In this document: positions 1 to 10,628 of the stretch, one piece after another | Numbering within the stretch: the first letter of the stretch is position 1 | Layout of the letters: every line of letters starts with the position of its first letter | Source: Boesenbergia rotunda | Taxonomy: Eukaryota; Streptophyta; Magnoliopsida; Zingiberales; Zingiberaceae | Reading direction: 5' to 3' | Assembly: GCA_024364735.1 (NCBI GenBank) | Contig: JAGFNQ010005179.1 | Coordinates: 62,001 to 126,000, forward strand | DNA length: 64,000 bases | Translations under genes and position numbers: made by a program | Notes under the pieces: model-generated | The model's input: only the letters and a program-made list of their open reading frames with translations | The model's database searches: none | What the model was told of the DNA's origin: nothing

Positions 1-350
1 CTTCGCAGGCCTCAGCAAATTCCTGTTCAGTCGGGAGACGCCCGACCCCCACTCGGGAGCTCACTCGACTATTCCGCTCGGGACTCCACTCGGGAATTCC
101 ACTCTGCTCGGGAGACATTACTCCGGTCGGAAGCTTCACTCGGGAGCTTCACTCAGGACTCCACTCGGGAATTCCACTCGGAGTTCGGAAGATGCTGGTC
201 GGGTCGGGAGACTCGCTCGGGGGCTTCACTCGGGAGCTCGGGAACCTCACTCGGGAGCTTCATTCGGGAGCTCGGGAACCTCACTCGGGAGCTCAAGAAA
301 CTTACTCGGGAGCTCGGGAGACTGCAGTTTGAGGAAAAGCAGCTCGGGCC
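1..350. repeat. GC-rich CTCGGGA minisatellite
   Basis: Seen: a degenerate short tandem array built around CTCGGGA(G/A), usually written as ACTCGGGAGCTT or ACTCGGGAATTCC, running from the window edge to about 350. Many neighbouring units are partly self-complementary. The array resembles the 28-bp array at 34620-34871 in motif but not in unit length. Open frames across it are by-products of the repeat. It may be part of an LTR lying left of the window. Confidence 0.7.
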
Positions 351-558
351 ACTCAACAGAGATAAGTTGAAATTAGTTTCAGTAATTTCAATTTATTGTA
401 AATTCTCCGAATCCTCCAACATTAATTTAGGGTATTCTAAATTGAGCTCTCAAGAGTATAAGGGAAGACATTAAAGTCTAAATGCAGAACATTAAGATTG
501 TAAGATAATCACCAATTTACTAAAACATGTTGCCAGGTTTTATATAATGCAAATCCAT

Positions 559-797
559 GCCCTCCTGGCTATGGTGCAACAGAAGGATGACTAGATGTCA
601 TTCGAGGTATCCGCTGTTCGATTCTCAGCTACGACGTATTTTGCAAGAATTTTTCCTTTAAATTGGTCATGAACCTTAGGATGTTAGACTTCTGGACTGC
701 CTACCGCGAGCACTTCTCAATTTACCCTAGCGATCGGTGGAAACTTCTGTGAGGCTGGGCCGATCATCCGAGGTTGAAAAAATCTCATTAATCATTT
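559..797 (+). mobile_element. tRNA-derived SINE-like element with target duplication
   Basis: Seen: a 239-bp body flanked by near-identical 20-bp direct repeats (539-558 and 798-817, reading TTTATATAATGSAAATCYAT). Near its 5' end there is a B-box-like GTTCGATTCTC and, before it, a weak A-box-like stretch around 567-580. Long flanking duplications and a pol III-like head are the marks of a SINE. The family is not one I recognise, and the A box is poor, so the assignment rests mainly on the target duplication. Confidence 0.6.
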
Positions 798-817
798 TTT
801 ATATAATGGAAATCTAT

Positions 818-1756
818 ACATCATATTAATTGATTTACACATCAATAGAAAAACACTTACATGTTCTCCACCAAATTGATTAGAAAATAAAACTTCGTCC
901 ACTCTACAATATCAACTATTACTCCTATTGTGATTGGTTTTTCTACAATAATAATAAAAATATTAGACAAATATAACGAACATTCCTAACCTACAACAAT
1001 GATAAAGGTAATTTGAGACCCTCGCCTAACCAAGTTTACAACATATCTAGAAGGCTAATCCAAAGTATTTTATAACTACTTGAATTTTTCAAATCGTGTT
1101 ACACTTACTTATACTTCCCTTCAACCGTTCTCAAATCCAATAATAGACAACTAGCAAAGCCACTTCCTGGAACTAGGTTTCGTCGCTTTCAACTTCATGG
1201 TTAAGAGGAAATAGTGTGGTCGGGAGTAGCTACCTTATGAAAACCGTCAGAGCTATATATTGCATTGTTCACCGGAGAAGAACCTGTACCGGAACTACAT
1301 TTGTTAGGTTTTTTCTAAGTAATTTTTCTTTTCCATCTACAATAACCTAAAAAGTTTCCAGAAAGCTATAAGATACTAAATTGAATTAACATTTTTTACC
1401 TATGATACGTTTCACTTTTTCTACGACAATAACCTACTGTTTGACGAACAATATTCCCCACTGACCCGGCATTTATCTCCTCGTCCCCATTTGACTTTTT
1501 CTTGCAACAGAGGTTAGCTATTCGTCGGACAATTACCTACACTGTTCACCGAAAATTTACTTGCACCGTTCATTCCTGATCGCCTTTGCTTTGTACGAAG
1601 GTCTTTTTTTTTTTTTTTAAAGAAAGATAGCTAAACAGTTGGAAATGTTTTTTTTTCTTTCAGAAGGGTAAAATAGGAATTTCACATGTGACAAACCATG
1701 CGATTTGAATATCTCCAAAATACCTATTTGATTCGAGGGGAAAAAAAGAGTAAAAC
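818..1756. other. AT-rich intergenic stretch
   Basis: I see no gene, no RNA and no clear repeat here. It holds poly-T runs (for example near 1608-1618) and leads into the promoter of the SCE1-like exons. Confidence 0.5.
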
Positions 1757-1812
1757 TTAAATTGCCGTAAAATTTTGCAGAAGCACAGTTTGAAACAGTA
1801 GTAATAATGGCC

Positions 1813-1820
1813 TATAAATA
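1813..1820 (+). promoter_or_regulatory. TATA box upstream of SCE1-like exon 1
   Basis: TATAAATA lies 66-73 bp before the ATG at 1886, giving a short leader with repeated GCGAGAGAAGC-type sequence. The position fits a plant core promoter, and it suggests that the 5' end of this gene was carried here with its promoter. Confidence 0.6.
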
Positions 1821-1885
1821 GTGAGAGAAGCGGCAAACTTTATTCGTCCTAATAGCGAGAGAAGCACGAGCTTGTGTCTGTGAAC

Positions 1886-2133
1886 ATGTCTGGAGGAATT
1901 GCTCGGGGTCGCCTCGCCCAGGAGCGCAAGTCCTGGCGCAAGAACCACCCCCATGTACGTGTGTCCTTCACCTCTTCGCCTCCTCCATATTGGATCCTCT
2001 TTTTTTACCCTAGGTCTTACTCTGATCTTTACCGTTCCTATTCGTCTAGGGTTTTGTGGCGAAGCCTGAAACTCTACTTGATGGTTCCGTCAACCTTATG
2101 ACCTGGCACTGCACCATCCCCGGCAAGCAATGG
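1886..2133 (+). pseudogene. SCE1: SUMO-conjugating enzyme E2 (SCE1/UBC9), first two exons only
   Basis: Exon 1 (1886-1954) encodes MSGGIARGRLAQERK followed by SWRKNHPH, the N-terminal helix of plant UBC9/SCE1, and ends at a GTACGT donor. Exon 2 starts at 2050 after a TCTAG acceptor and encodes GFVAKPETLLDGSVNLM and WHCTIPGKQ, the first beta strands of the UBC fold. The E2 takes SUMO from the E1 and passes it to target lysines in nucleus and cytosol. The catalytic cysteine lies in later exons, which I cannot find anywhere downstream. At the exon 2 end the family has GKQG(T), but here GKQ is followed by TGGGTAAGT, so the junction looks altered by about two bases. The usual protein is about 160 residues; only 50 are present. 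It is most likely a truncated gene copy. A functional gene with very distant exons is less likely. Confidence 0.8.
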
Positions 2134-3326
2134 GTAAGTCTCCTCCTCGTGATCGCTGCCTGTATGCAAAGATGCCATCTTTTTAGTTTGATTCGATCTA
2201 GATGCAATCAATCGTGTGTTAAATTAATGGATTGAACTGCGTTCGTGTAGATGTAATCAAACACGTACTTTAATTATTGGAACTGTGGTGTTCAATTTGG
2301 TTTTGAATAGTTCATAGTAAACTTGGGCAAATTCGTTCGATATTATGATTTTCTACATTTCTAGGATCACTATTCTAAAACTTCTCGGATATTTTTTCTA
2401 GATACCTCTTTATGGTAGTGTATGTTCTGGAAGCTGAAGAGTACAGCAGAAGAACCATGTTCTACTTGTATGCGATAGTCTATTTCTTGTGTTCTGAAGG
2501 AACCATATTTATGGTTTTCTACATTTCTAGGATCACTATTCTAAATCAGGAAAGAAATGCTCGTATGTCTAGAAATAACGGTATAATCATTGAAGAGGAA
2601 GACTAGAGGTCGTTGGTTTGCTATTTGAAGCAAAGAAAGAAATCAGCAACCCAAATACTATTATTCTTTTGTTATGGACATATTGTGGATGTTTGGTTTA
2701 ATACAGAATGCCAAGGATCAAGCACCATGAGCAGCAAGGAGAGGTTGGATGAGGTGGCGGCAACAATGAGTATTGGCTTAGGGACGGTGAGCCATGGAGC
2801 TGGTCATGATGATTAATTCTCTAATGTTTGGGGAATTACGAGGAATGGTGGTTGCCAATTTTTAGCGAGAGACTAGAGAGAGGTTGGGGGAGGGGGGAGA
2901 GAGATGCACAATAAGAGAGAAAATAATAACTTTCATATACATCTAATATTTAATTTTATAAAGAAAAATTTAATTGCTTGGTTCCTTTGACGTATTTGGG
3001 GGTGATGTTATTTGTTTGCTGAGTTTTTTGTGGCTTCCATGAAGGTTAGGTCTCCGATTGTCACATAGTGTTTGCATCCTTCCACCAAAATATTTTCTTC
3101 TTTTGATTTATCAAAGTTCATCTTTCCAAGTCCATTTGACCGTTTTATTTTTCCAAGTGGATATTGTTGCTTTCACTTGCAAAAACTCATTCTCTTCGTT
3201 CGCCAAGGACAAGTCCTTCCCATCTGAATCTTATGCTTGATTGACTAGGTTGCTATTATATTCCACTACTATATATCAGACTGGTGTTTTAGCTTCACAC
3301 ATAATTCAATTCCTATGCATTTATAG
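2134..3326. other. Region after SCE1 exon 2; no further exons found
   Basis: Searched for the UBC catalytic region (HPNVYPSGTVCLSIL-type coding) without success. A 31-bp direct repeat occurs at 2349-2379 and 2515-2545. A purine-rich GGGGGAGGGGGGAGAGAG tract lies near 2886-2905. Open frames of 60-75 codons here look like chance. Confidence 0.5.
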
Positions 3327-3329
3327 GTG

Positions 3330-4886
3330 GATATTGATGGGTATGGTTTGGCGGGCTTCCTAAGCGAATACTTGGTCGTCCTTGAGACACCTCTCCATGT
3401 CTACAGATTAAAAATTAATCCGAATGGAGACTCGTCTCCCAAACGACCATCTCGTCATCATATCGATCGATTCGAATTACAACTTGGTCAATCTCAAAGA
3501 TCGAGCCTTGTAATTCTCCTAACCGATCGACCGTGAAAAAGACGACGAGTGGATCACCGGTTTTTTGTGTTTATTATCGGGGTCCAATTAATTAATTATT
3601 AACAATGATTATCATATAATCAATAACATAATAATTAATTAACACACACATAAAATGATAAGACGAAATCAAAGGAGCCAAGGAAGAAAATTACACCTTC
3701 CTTTACCTCGCAGTCTTCTACCTTATGTCTCTTCCCACTTGGACGTCGTGTGGGCGACGAGCTACCAAGATCCGGAATCACCAAAGGGCTCCAATACCTT
3801 CCTTCTTCTTCCCTCTTCCTCACGCCAACAAACCCTAGTCACTAGGGTTGTCGCCGGCGCTTCTTCCCCTCCAACCAAGTGTCGCCGACCACTTCCAACC
3901 TCAAGGAAGATTCGGCCACAAGGTATCCAGGTGGGGAAACAAGAGGAAGATGAATAAAAAGGATAGAAAGAAGAAGAACCTTCCTTCAACTCCAAGCCGT
4001 CGGCCTTCTTCCTTTGCTCACGCACGCCGCCGGCCACCTTGCTCCAAGGTGGCGCCGATTTTCCCTTCCCTAGTTCCCTGCCAAGACCTCCAAGGGAGAA
4101 GAAGAGAAAAGGATCAAAAGGGAGGAAGAAAGGATGAGTTTTCTTCCCCTTTGTCACCTTGCGCCACCCTTCTTGAGCCCTCGCCGCCAGCTGCTCTAGG
4201 AGAGAGAAAGTGGAGAAGAGAAATAATAGAGAGGCTTGGATGAGGAATTGGATTAAGCCTTGGTTTCTTGATTCCATGGGGTATATATAGGGCTAAGGTA
4301 GGGACCATGAGGAGGAGTTGGGTCTTGGCCCGCTAATAGATCCAAATCCGATCCATTAATGAAGATTCATTCCACTAAAAGATCTCTATTGAACTTTCTC
4401 ACCAACCCCCATATTTTCATATGGGCTCCACCTATTATGAGTACATCCATCTCCCCGATTTTAAGATTTCGAATGTCCGTCGATTAATTTAAATTACTGA
4501 CAATTTTAATTAATCAACTTCTATCTCCTTGACTAGTACCACTCAACCTTATCATCATGTTGGATCAAATCCTCCTGTAGGGTTTAACATGATGAATCTT
4601 ATGAGCTCATCAAGGGGGCATCATCATCCCGACTCACCAGGACACGGATTCCGTCAATAATCAACGGCACACCATGTAATTAATATTATTTCCTAACTTG
4701 CCGGGCTTATCGATTTAGCAGAATAAATCTCGCCCATCAATAAATCAAAGAAATAAAATACTAACTACACGTGCCCGTTATTATATCGGGATTTAGATAT
4801 TGTACTCCATAATAATCCGAGGTCCAATCCAATTATAAAGTCAGTATAAATTGGATGACCTCTATTTTGGTCCTGCTCAATACACA
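3330..4886 (-). mobile_element. Old LTR-like repeat, left part, split by the copia insertion
   Basis: The stretch has no gene I can support; large overlapping frames on both strands at 3635-4308 are CT/GA-rich and resemble no known protein. On the reverse strand a TATA-like CTATATATA near 4268-4277 precedes a CT-rich leader, which fits a reverse LTR or retrotransposon leader. The sequence resumes after the copia element at 10128 (CACACTAGTGTAATTC, then a stretch with TGTGTGTCGCCACACACC), so the copia element inserted into it. Identity of the older element is unknown. Confidence 0.3.
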
Positions 4887-4891
4887 CAAAG
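4887..4891. repeat. Target site duplication, left copy (CAAAG)
   Basis: CAAAG directly precedes the TG of the left LTR at 4892 and recurs at 10123-10127 directly after the CA of the right LTR. A 5-bp duplication is the rule for Ty1/copia integration. Confidence 0.9.
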
Positions 4892-6168
4892 TGTGGGATC
4901 GGTTTGAATCGATAGAGGGGGGCGGGGTGAATATCGATCGACAATTTTTCGGAAAACTTAGAGTAATTGCGCAGCGGAAAAAAACAAATCAATGCTAACA
5001 CGTTTGTTTTACTTGGTTCGGAGTCGTGGTCGGCTCCTACTCCAAGGCCCACGGTTCTTGACCGTTTACGATGGACAATTCTATATTACGTAAAATTAGT
5101 ACAACTTGAAGTTCGAATATAGAATTAAAATACAGCACTTAAAAAAAATGATTATACCGACGACCGGAGAAATTTGAATGTCGGAGCCGCGCGTCGTCGT
5201 TGGCGCTTGAGTCTTGAGCACAGAGCATTTGGAGCAGAGCGCTTGAAAGAATGCGTAGACAGAAGTTGTGTTTGAAGCCAAGGGGGTGAACCCCTTTATA
5301 TAGCAGTCACTGGGGTGCCTGTGTTGAAGGGGGCGCCTGACACGTGGCCCATTCTGCGCGAAACTCAATCCGCAGACTTGGCCAGTGCTTATCCCTTCAA
5401 CTGGGGCGGCTGAGCTGACTGGAGCGCTTGTATGAACACAGGCGCCTCAATTGATGATGTGGCAGCTTGCTTCGATTGGCTTGGAAACACCCTTGTCTGG
5501 GGCGCCTATATGAACACAGACGCCTGGTCAAACAGGCGCCTGACACCATTGAGGCGCCTGGGAGCAGAAAACTTTCACCCTTCGTTCCTACAACCAGGGT
5601 TAGTTCCAAAACACAAATAATAAACAATATAATATCATTTAAGCATGATTAACAGCCTGAGATGTCTTGATTCTGACTTTGAGCTTCCGAAATGGAACCC
5701 TAGGTCGAACCGACGTCTAATGTTCCCTCCTACGGGGAACGCGTCCTCACCTACTCCTCTCAGGAGATTACCTGTTTGCCAACTGGCTCCTCCGGTTGGA
5801 CTTTTGCTCAATCCCCCGGATCAAGTCTTCGTGCCCAGTCCGCGACCAGGACTTATTGCCCAACTTCACTCACTAGGTCTTCGGTGCCCAATCCACGACC
5901 AGGACTTATTGCCCAGCTTCACTCACCAGGTCTTCGGTGCCCAGTCCACGACCAGGACTTATTGCCCAACCTTATGTCAGGACTTAGTTGTCCAGCCCGC
6001 GGCAAGGACTTATTGCCCAATTCTTAGAACCAAGACTTCGTGCCTAGTGTACCTAGGACTTTTCCTGCACACTTGAGTAGCATTGTTAGAACACAATAAA
6101 ATCTTAACTTCTGAACCCTTTGTCATTATCAAAACACTGGTTTGATTTTGGTGCTACCGGTATCAACA
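4892..6168 (-). repeat. 3' LTR of the copia element
   Basis: 1277 bp, plus-strand ends TGTGGGATCGG and CAACA (TG...CA). It holds GGCGCC-based inverted repeats at 5401-5570 and a 53-bp tandem unit (starts at 5843, 5896 and 5949; motif CGACCAGGACTTATTGCC). A reverse-strand TATA box sits near 5290-5300, as in the other LTR. Confidence 0.92.
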
Positions 6169-6182
6169 ATCTCTCCCTTTTT
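6169..6182 (-). promoter_or_regulatory. Polypurine tract of the copia element
   Basis: On the reverse strand AAAAAGGGAGAGAT directly precedes the LTR start TGTTGATACC. It primes plus-strand DNA synthesis. The second copia element ends with nearly the same tract at 63494-63507. Confidence 0.85.
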
Positions 6183-6329
6183 GATTTATGGTAACCATTT
6201 TCAAAAAGTTAAGTTTAAACCATTAAAGCACACAAACATGTTTAAAATAACAAGCATGTTTATCGAGGTGATTACAAAAAAAAGCATTTACTAAACTCCC
6301 ACTGAAATAGATATTCTCCCCCTGAAGCT

Positions 6330-7000
6330 CTCAATGATATGCAGTTTCAAAAAGTCAAAGTATTTTAAAATTTTGACTAAGTGTTTTTCAAAATAAAGCA
6401 AAGTATTTGCCAAAAAAATTTTACACTTAGCACAGTTTTTAGAAAAGGTTTGCAAGCCTAAATTTTACTTTAGAAAAATTTCACTTAACAAAAAGGCTTT
6501 GCAAAAACAAATTCCACTTAACCAGATTTTTGTGCAAACTTTTTAATTAGACAAAAAATTTCTTTTTAAGCCAATTTTTGCAAAAAAAAATTTCACTTGA
6601 AAAAATTTCTCTTAAAAAAAGTCACTTAGCCAAATTTTGCAAAAAGGATTTCACTTGGAAAATTTTCACTTAGAGAAAAATTTTGTGCACTTTGAAAAGT
6701 ATTCTACTTGAAAGATTTTGTGCACTTAAACATTTTGCTTAGAAAATTACTTAGGAAACTTTTGCTTAGAAAGATGCATTTGGAAAGGATTTTTCTTAAA
6801 GAAAATGCACTTAAAAAAATGACTTAGACAAATGCATTTTGAAAAAAATTTACTTAAAAAAATTGAGCACTTATAAATTCAACTTAGAAAAGTCTTGCAA
6901 AAATTTGAAGACCATTTTACTTAGAAAAATTTGCTCAGACCATTTGTGCACTTAAGTAAAATATGTCTTTGAAAACAACATCTGCACTGAAATTCAACTT
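6330..7000. repeat. AT-rich degenerate tandem tract inside the copia element
   Basis: Dozens of diverged copies of a short motif, roughly CACTTAGAAAAATTTT or TTTTGCAAA, fill the region between the RT fragment and the 3' LTR. No coding potential is visible. It may have grown by slippage during reverse transcription. Confidence 0.6.
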
Positions 7001-7062
7001 TACTTTTTGGAAAAAGATAAAAATTTGAAAATTTTTACTCTCCCTTTTTCTCTCCCCCTTTG

Positions 7063-7266
7063 TCATATATCAAAAAAAATTGATAAAAACTCATTAAGAA
7101 AGACAAACTTGATATCCATTTGGTATAGTTTAAACCCTCTATGTGCTGCAAAAGCTAATAACATTCTAATTGATTCAAGTCTGGCTACTGGGGCATAGGT
7201 TTCATCATAATCTAACCCTTCGACTTGACTAAACCCTTTAGCTACTAAGCAGACTTTGTTTCTCAC
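7063..7266 (-). pseudogene. Copia reverse transcriptase fragment
   Basis: The reverse frame carries CLVAKGFSQVEGLDYDETYA, APVARLESIRMLLAFAA and LYQMDIKFVFLN, the first third of a copia-type RVT_2 domain, including the D of the first catalytic motif (MDIK). It stops after about 68 residues; the YVDD box and RNase H are absent. The coding just upstream (7465-7640, ending NHPSDQIVGDL and VRTRSS) is the linker that normally joins integrase to RT. A deletion has fused the gag end to this linker. Confidence 0.88.
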
Positions 7267-7640
7267 AATTTCCCCTTAATCATTCAATTTGTTTCTAAAA
7301 ACTCACTTAGTGTCTATAATTGATTTACCCTCAGGTTTAGGTACTAAGTTCCAGACTTGGTTTCTTTCAAATTGGGCTAGCTCTTCTTGCATTGCTATGA
7401 TCCAATCTGGGTCAGGTAGGGCTTCTTTTATAGTCTTAGGTTCAATTTTTGAAATAAGTGCGATCTAACAATGATTTCTATAAGAAGACCTAGTTCTGAC
7501 TCCTAAGGTTAGATCACCCACGATTTGATCAGATGGATGATTGAGTCTGGGTTTCTTTGTTCTTCTAGAACTAGGTTCAGTCTCAGGTCCAGCTGGACAG
7601 TTTGGTTCAGTGTTTGGTTCAACTACTTGAGTTGTCTCAG

Positions 7641-8657
7641 TTATTGGTTCAGTTGATACCTCAGTAGTTGGTTCAATTGATAGTTCATTATCTTCTTTCG
7701 GGCCTTCTTGTTCTCCTTTAGGCTGGGGCACTCTGATCTGAAGTGTCCTTTTTTGTTGCACTCGTAGCAGGTGATGTTACCTTTGCTCTTCTGGCTCGTC
7801 GAAGGTTCAGATAGATCTTCCTTCTTCTGGCTTAACTTCTTCTTGTTTGATTGGCTTTTGATCTCCTTATAGTAGTCGCGAGCTAGCCGGACCAGTTTTG
7901 GATGATCCCCTTCATTGTCGTCAAATTCCGAGTCTGAGTCGGACTCGGGTATTGGTTGAGGCTTCTTCTTCTGAGTTCTTCCTTGAGTTTTACCTGCAGC
8001 AAACGCAATACTCTTCTCGACCAATGCAGTATTAGTTTGTTCATGTAATTCTAACTCCGAAAACAGTTCATCTAATTTTATTTCAGAAAGATTCCTAGAA
8101 ACCTTGTAGGCATCCACCATAAATGCCCACAGTGTGTTTCTCGGGAATGAGTTTAAGGTATACCTGATTAGGTCACGATTTTCGACCTTGTGACCTATAG
8201 TGTGCAGCCCGTTCATCAGCTCCTGGATCCTTGCGTGGAGCTGTGCTACAGTTTCGCCGTCGTGCATCTTTATCATGTAGAGTCTGTTGAGCAACAGATC
8301 CCTTTTACTGATGCGCGTATCAGACGTACCTTCGTATTGGTCAATCAGCTTATTCCAGAGTTCCTTCGCGCTGCTGAAGGGTCCGACACGGTTCAGCTCC
8401 TCTTTCGTTAGGCCGCATTGTAGTGTTTGTGTACCTTTAGCGTCGACCTCGATCTTCTTCTTTAGTGGACCGTCCCACTCAATGTATTGTTGCACCACGC
8501 CTTGTGCATTTTTAGGTATCTCCAGTCTGGACTGGATGATAATCCACATGTCCACCTGAGTTTTCAGGTGGACCTCCATCCTACTCTTCCAGTAGGAGAT
8601 ATCTTCTCCGCTGAAGAAAGGTGGTCTGGCGGTGTTGTATCCCTCTTGCATGGCCAT
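7641..8657 (-). CDS. Copia gag polyprotein (UBN2-type) with zinc knuckle
   Basis: An open frame of 338 codons starts at ATG 8657, about 210 bp inside the PBS. It has the copia gag fold: FFSGEDISYWKSRMEVHLK at the start, ELWNKLIDQYEGTSD and LLNRLYMIKMHDGETVAQL in the middle, then LDELFSELELHEQ. A zinc knuckle CYECNKKGHFRSEC (CX2CX4HX4C) lies near residue 300. Gag forms the particle that packs RNA. The frame runs out of homology about 20 residues after the knuckle, where a deletion and frameshift join it to the integrase/RT linker read in another frame (7465-7761). Gag itself appears intact, so a gag-only product is possible. Confidence 0.88.
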   Translation of the reverse strand: MAMQEGYNTARPPFFSGEDISYWKSRMEVHLKTQVDMWIIIQSRLEIPKNAQGVVQQYIEWDGPLKKKIEVDAKGTQTLQCGLTKEELNRVGPFSSAKELWNKLIDQYEGTSDTRISKRDLLLNRLYMIKMHDGETVAQLHARIQELMNGLHTIGHKVENRDLIRYTLNSFPRNTLWAFMVDAYKVSRNLSEIKLDELFSELELHEQTNTALVEKSIAFAAGKTQGRTQKKKPQPIPESDSDSEFDDNEGDHPKLVRLARDYYKEIKSQSNKKKLSQKKEDLSEPSTSQKSKGNITCYECNKKGHFRSECPSLKENKKARKKIMNYQLNQLLRYQLNQ

Positions 8658-8870
8658 TTAATTAAATTGAAAAAAAATTACAAGAAAACTCGTCCCAAGA
8701 CTAAGTCTTGGATTAGTAGTGCGGCAGGAAAAAATAGTAATAAGAAAAAATCGAGTGGTGTTGCACCAACCTCGATTAACGAGAAAAATACGAAAGAAAA
8801 AAAAATATTTAAAATTCAAAAAATCCGAAAAAAATGCTCAACTGGTGGTTGCACCAAGTTTGAGCCACCC

Positions 8871-8882
8871 GCTCTGATACCA
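8871..8882 (-). promoter_or_regulatory. Primer binding site, initiator Met tRNA
   Basis: On the reverse strand TGGTATCAGAGC follows the 5' LTR end by two bases. It is the standard plant copia PBS, complementary to the 3' end of tRNA-iMet. Confidence 0.93.
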
Positions 8883-8884
8883 CT

Positions 8885-10122
8885 TGTGGGATCGGTTTGA
8901 ATCGATAGAGGGGGGGATGAATATCGATCGACAGTTTTTCGGAAAACTTAGAGTAATTGCGCAACGGAAAAAAACAAATCAATGCTAACACGTTTGTTTT
9001 ACTTGGTTTGGAGTCGCGGTCGGCTCCTACTCCAAGGCCCACGATCCTTGACCGTTTACGATGGACAATTCTATATTGCGTAAAATTATTACAACTTGAA
9101 GTTCGAATATAGAATTAAAATACAACACTTAAAAAAATGATTATATCGACGACCGGAGAAATTTGAATGTCGGAGCCGCGGGTCGTCGTTGGCGCTTGAG
9201 TCTTGAGCACGGATCGTTTGGAGCAGAGCGTTTGAAAGAATGCGTAGAAAGAAGTAGTGTTTGAAGCCAAGGGGGTGAACCCCTTTATATAACAGTCACT
9301 GGGGCGCTTGTGTTGAAGGGGGCGCCTGACACGTGGCCCATTCTGTGCGAAACTCAACCCGCAGACTTGGCCAACGCTTATCCCTTCAACTGGGGCACCT
9401 AAGTTGACTGGGGCGCCTGTATGAACACAGGCGCCTCAATTGATGATGTGGCAGCTTGCTTCGATTGGCTTGGAAACACCCTTGTCTGGGGCGCCTGTAT
9501 CAACACAGGCGTCTGGTCAAACAGGCGCCTGGTCAAACAGGGGCCTGACACGATTGAGGCGCCTGAGAGCAGAAAACTTTCACCCTTCGTTCCTGCAACC
9601 AGGGTTAGTTCCAAAACACAAATAATAAACAATATAATATCATTTAAGCATGATTAACAGCCAGAGCTGTCTTGGTTCTGACTTTGGGCTTCCGAAATGG
9701 AACCCTAGGTCGAACCGACGCCTAATGTTCCCTCCTACGGGGAACGCGTCCTCACCTACTCCTCTCAGGAGAGTTTACCAGTTTGCCAACCGGCTCCTCC
9801 GGTTGGACTTTTGCTCAATACCCCGGATCAGGTCTTCGTGCCCAGTCCGCGACCAGGACTTATTGCCCAGCTTCACTCACCAGGTCTTCGGTGCCCAGTC
9901 CACGACCAGGATTTATTGCCCAACCTTATGTCAGGACTTAGGTGTCCAGCCCGCGGCCAAGACTTATTGCCCAATTCTTAGAACCAGGACTTCGTACCTA
10001 GTGTACCTAGGACTTTTCCTGCACACTTGAGTAGTATTGTTAGATCACAATAAAACCTTAACTTCTGAACCCTTTGTCATTATCAAAACACAGGTTTGAC
10101 TTTGGTGCTACCGGCACCAACA
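8885..10122 (-). repeat. 5' LTR of the copia element
   Basis: 1238 bp with TG...CA ends. A reverse-strand TATA box (TTATATAAAGG, 9283-9292) marks the U3 promoter. Inverted repeats built on GGCGCCTGT...ACAGGCGCC occur at 9412-9435 and again, less perfectly, at 9489-9513. Two 53-bp units begin at 9850 and 9903. Confidence 0.92.
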
Positions 10123-10127
10123 CAAAG
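10123..10127. repeat. Target site duplication, right copy (CAAAG)
   Basis: Matches 4887-4891 and closes the copia insertion. Confidence 0.9.
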
Positions 10128-10480
10128 CACACTAGTGTAATTCTATGGTCAAGACAAATCACACCTAATTACACTACAAGCATCTCGATGGTTTGTCCAA
10201 CTCCATCTCGGTTGTGAGTCTCTACTTATACTATGTAAGGGACTGATAACATGATCTTTTGTGTGTCGCCACACACCATATTATCTACAATGTAGAGTAT
10301 GAGATTGTTATATATATACTAATTTAAACATATAACTGTGTTGTTGTGATTCTCTTTCAAAATGTAAATGATCATATAAAAAAAGACAAGTCTTTTAGTA
10401 TACATCTAACAAATATTACATATAGAGATAGCAATATGCCTAGCTGTATACAGTTTGGCAGTGTATTCTCTGTTTGAGCA
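10128..10480. other. Right part of the older repeat, then AT-rich DNA
   Basis: Sequence continues from the stretch ending at 4891 if the copia element is removed. No gene is visible. Confidence 0.35.
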
Positions 10481-10628
10481 CTTTTTAATATATACTTATT
10501 TTCATTTTCCCTTTAAAATCAAGGCATTCACATTATTTCCTGTAGCCCAAGAGACTTTTTAATATATACTTATTTTCATTTTCCCTTTAAAGTCAAGGCA
10601 TTCACATTATTTCCTGTAGCCCAAGAGA
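10481..10628. repeat. Tandem duplication, 2 x 74 bp
   Basis: Units 10481-10554 and 10555-10628 start CTTTTTAATATATACTT and end CCCAAGAGA, and differ at about one base, so the duplication is recent. Downstream, 10690-10770 reads in one frame as a short acidic peptide (EEDEDAWKDDDMTW) after a TTTTAG acceptor. It could be a last exon of a lost gene, but I cannot name it. Confidence 0.85.

Larger units (their letters stand above)
4892..10122 (-). mobile_element. Internally deleted Ty1/copia retrotransposon (reverse strand)
   Basis: Two LTRs (4892-6168, 8885-10122) bound a 2.7-kb interior and are flanked by CAAAG duplications. Reading on the reverse strand: 5' LTR, PBS matching the initiator Met tRNA, gag, a fragment of the integrase/RT linker, an RT fragment, an AT-rich repeat tract, PPT, 3' LTR. 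Protease, nearly all of integrase, most of RT and RNase H are missing, so the element cannot move without help. The two LTRs differ by point changes and by one 53-bp unit (three in the left LTR, two in the right). A full copia element of this kind would be about 7-10 kb. Confidence 0.93.

Noticed and set aside
3635..4308. Several overlapping open frames on both strands, up to 171 codons
   Set aside because: They overlap in opposite directions, are compositionally biased (CT/GA-rich), show no domain, and lie in LTR-like DNA.
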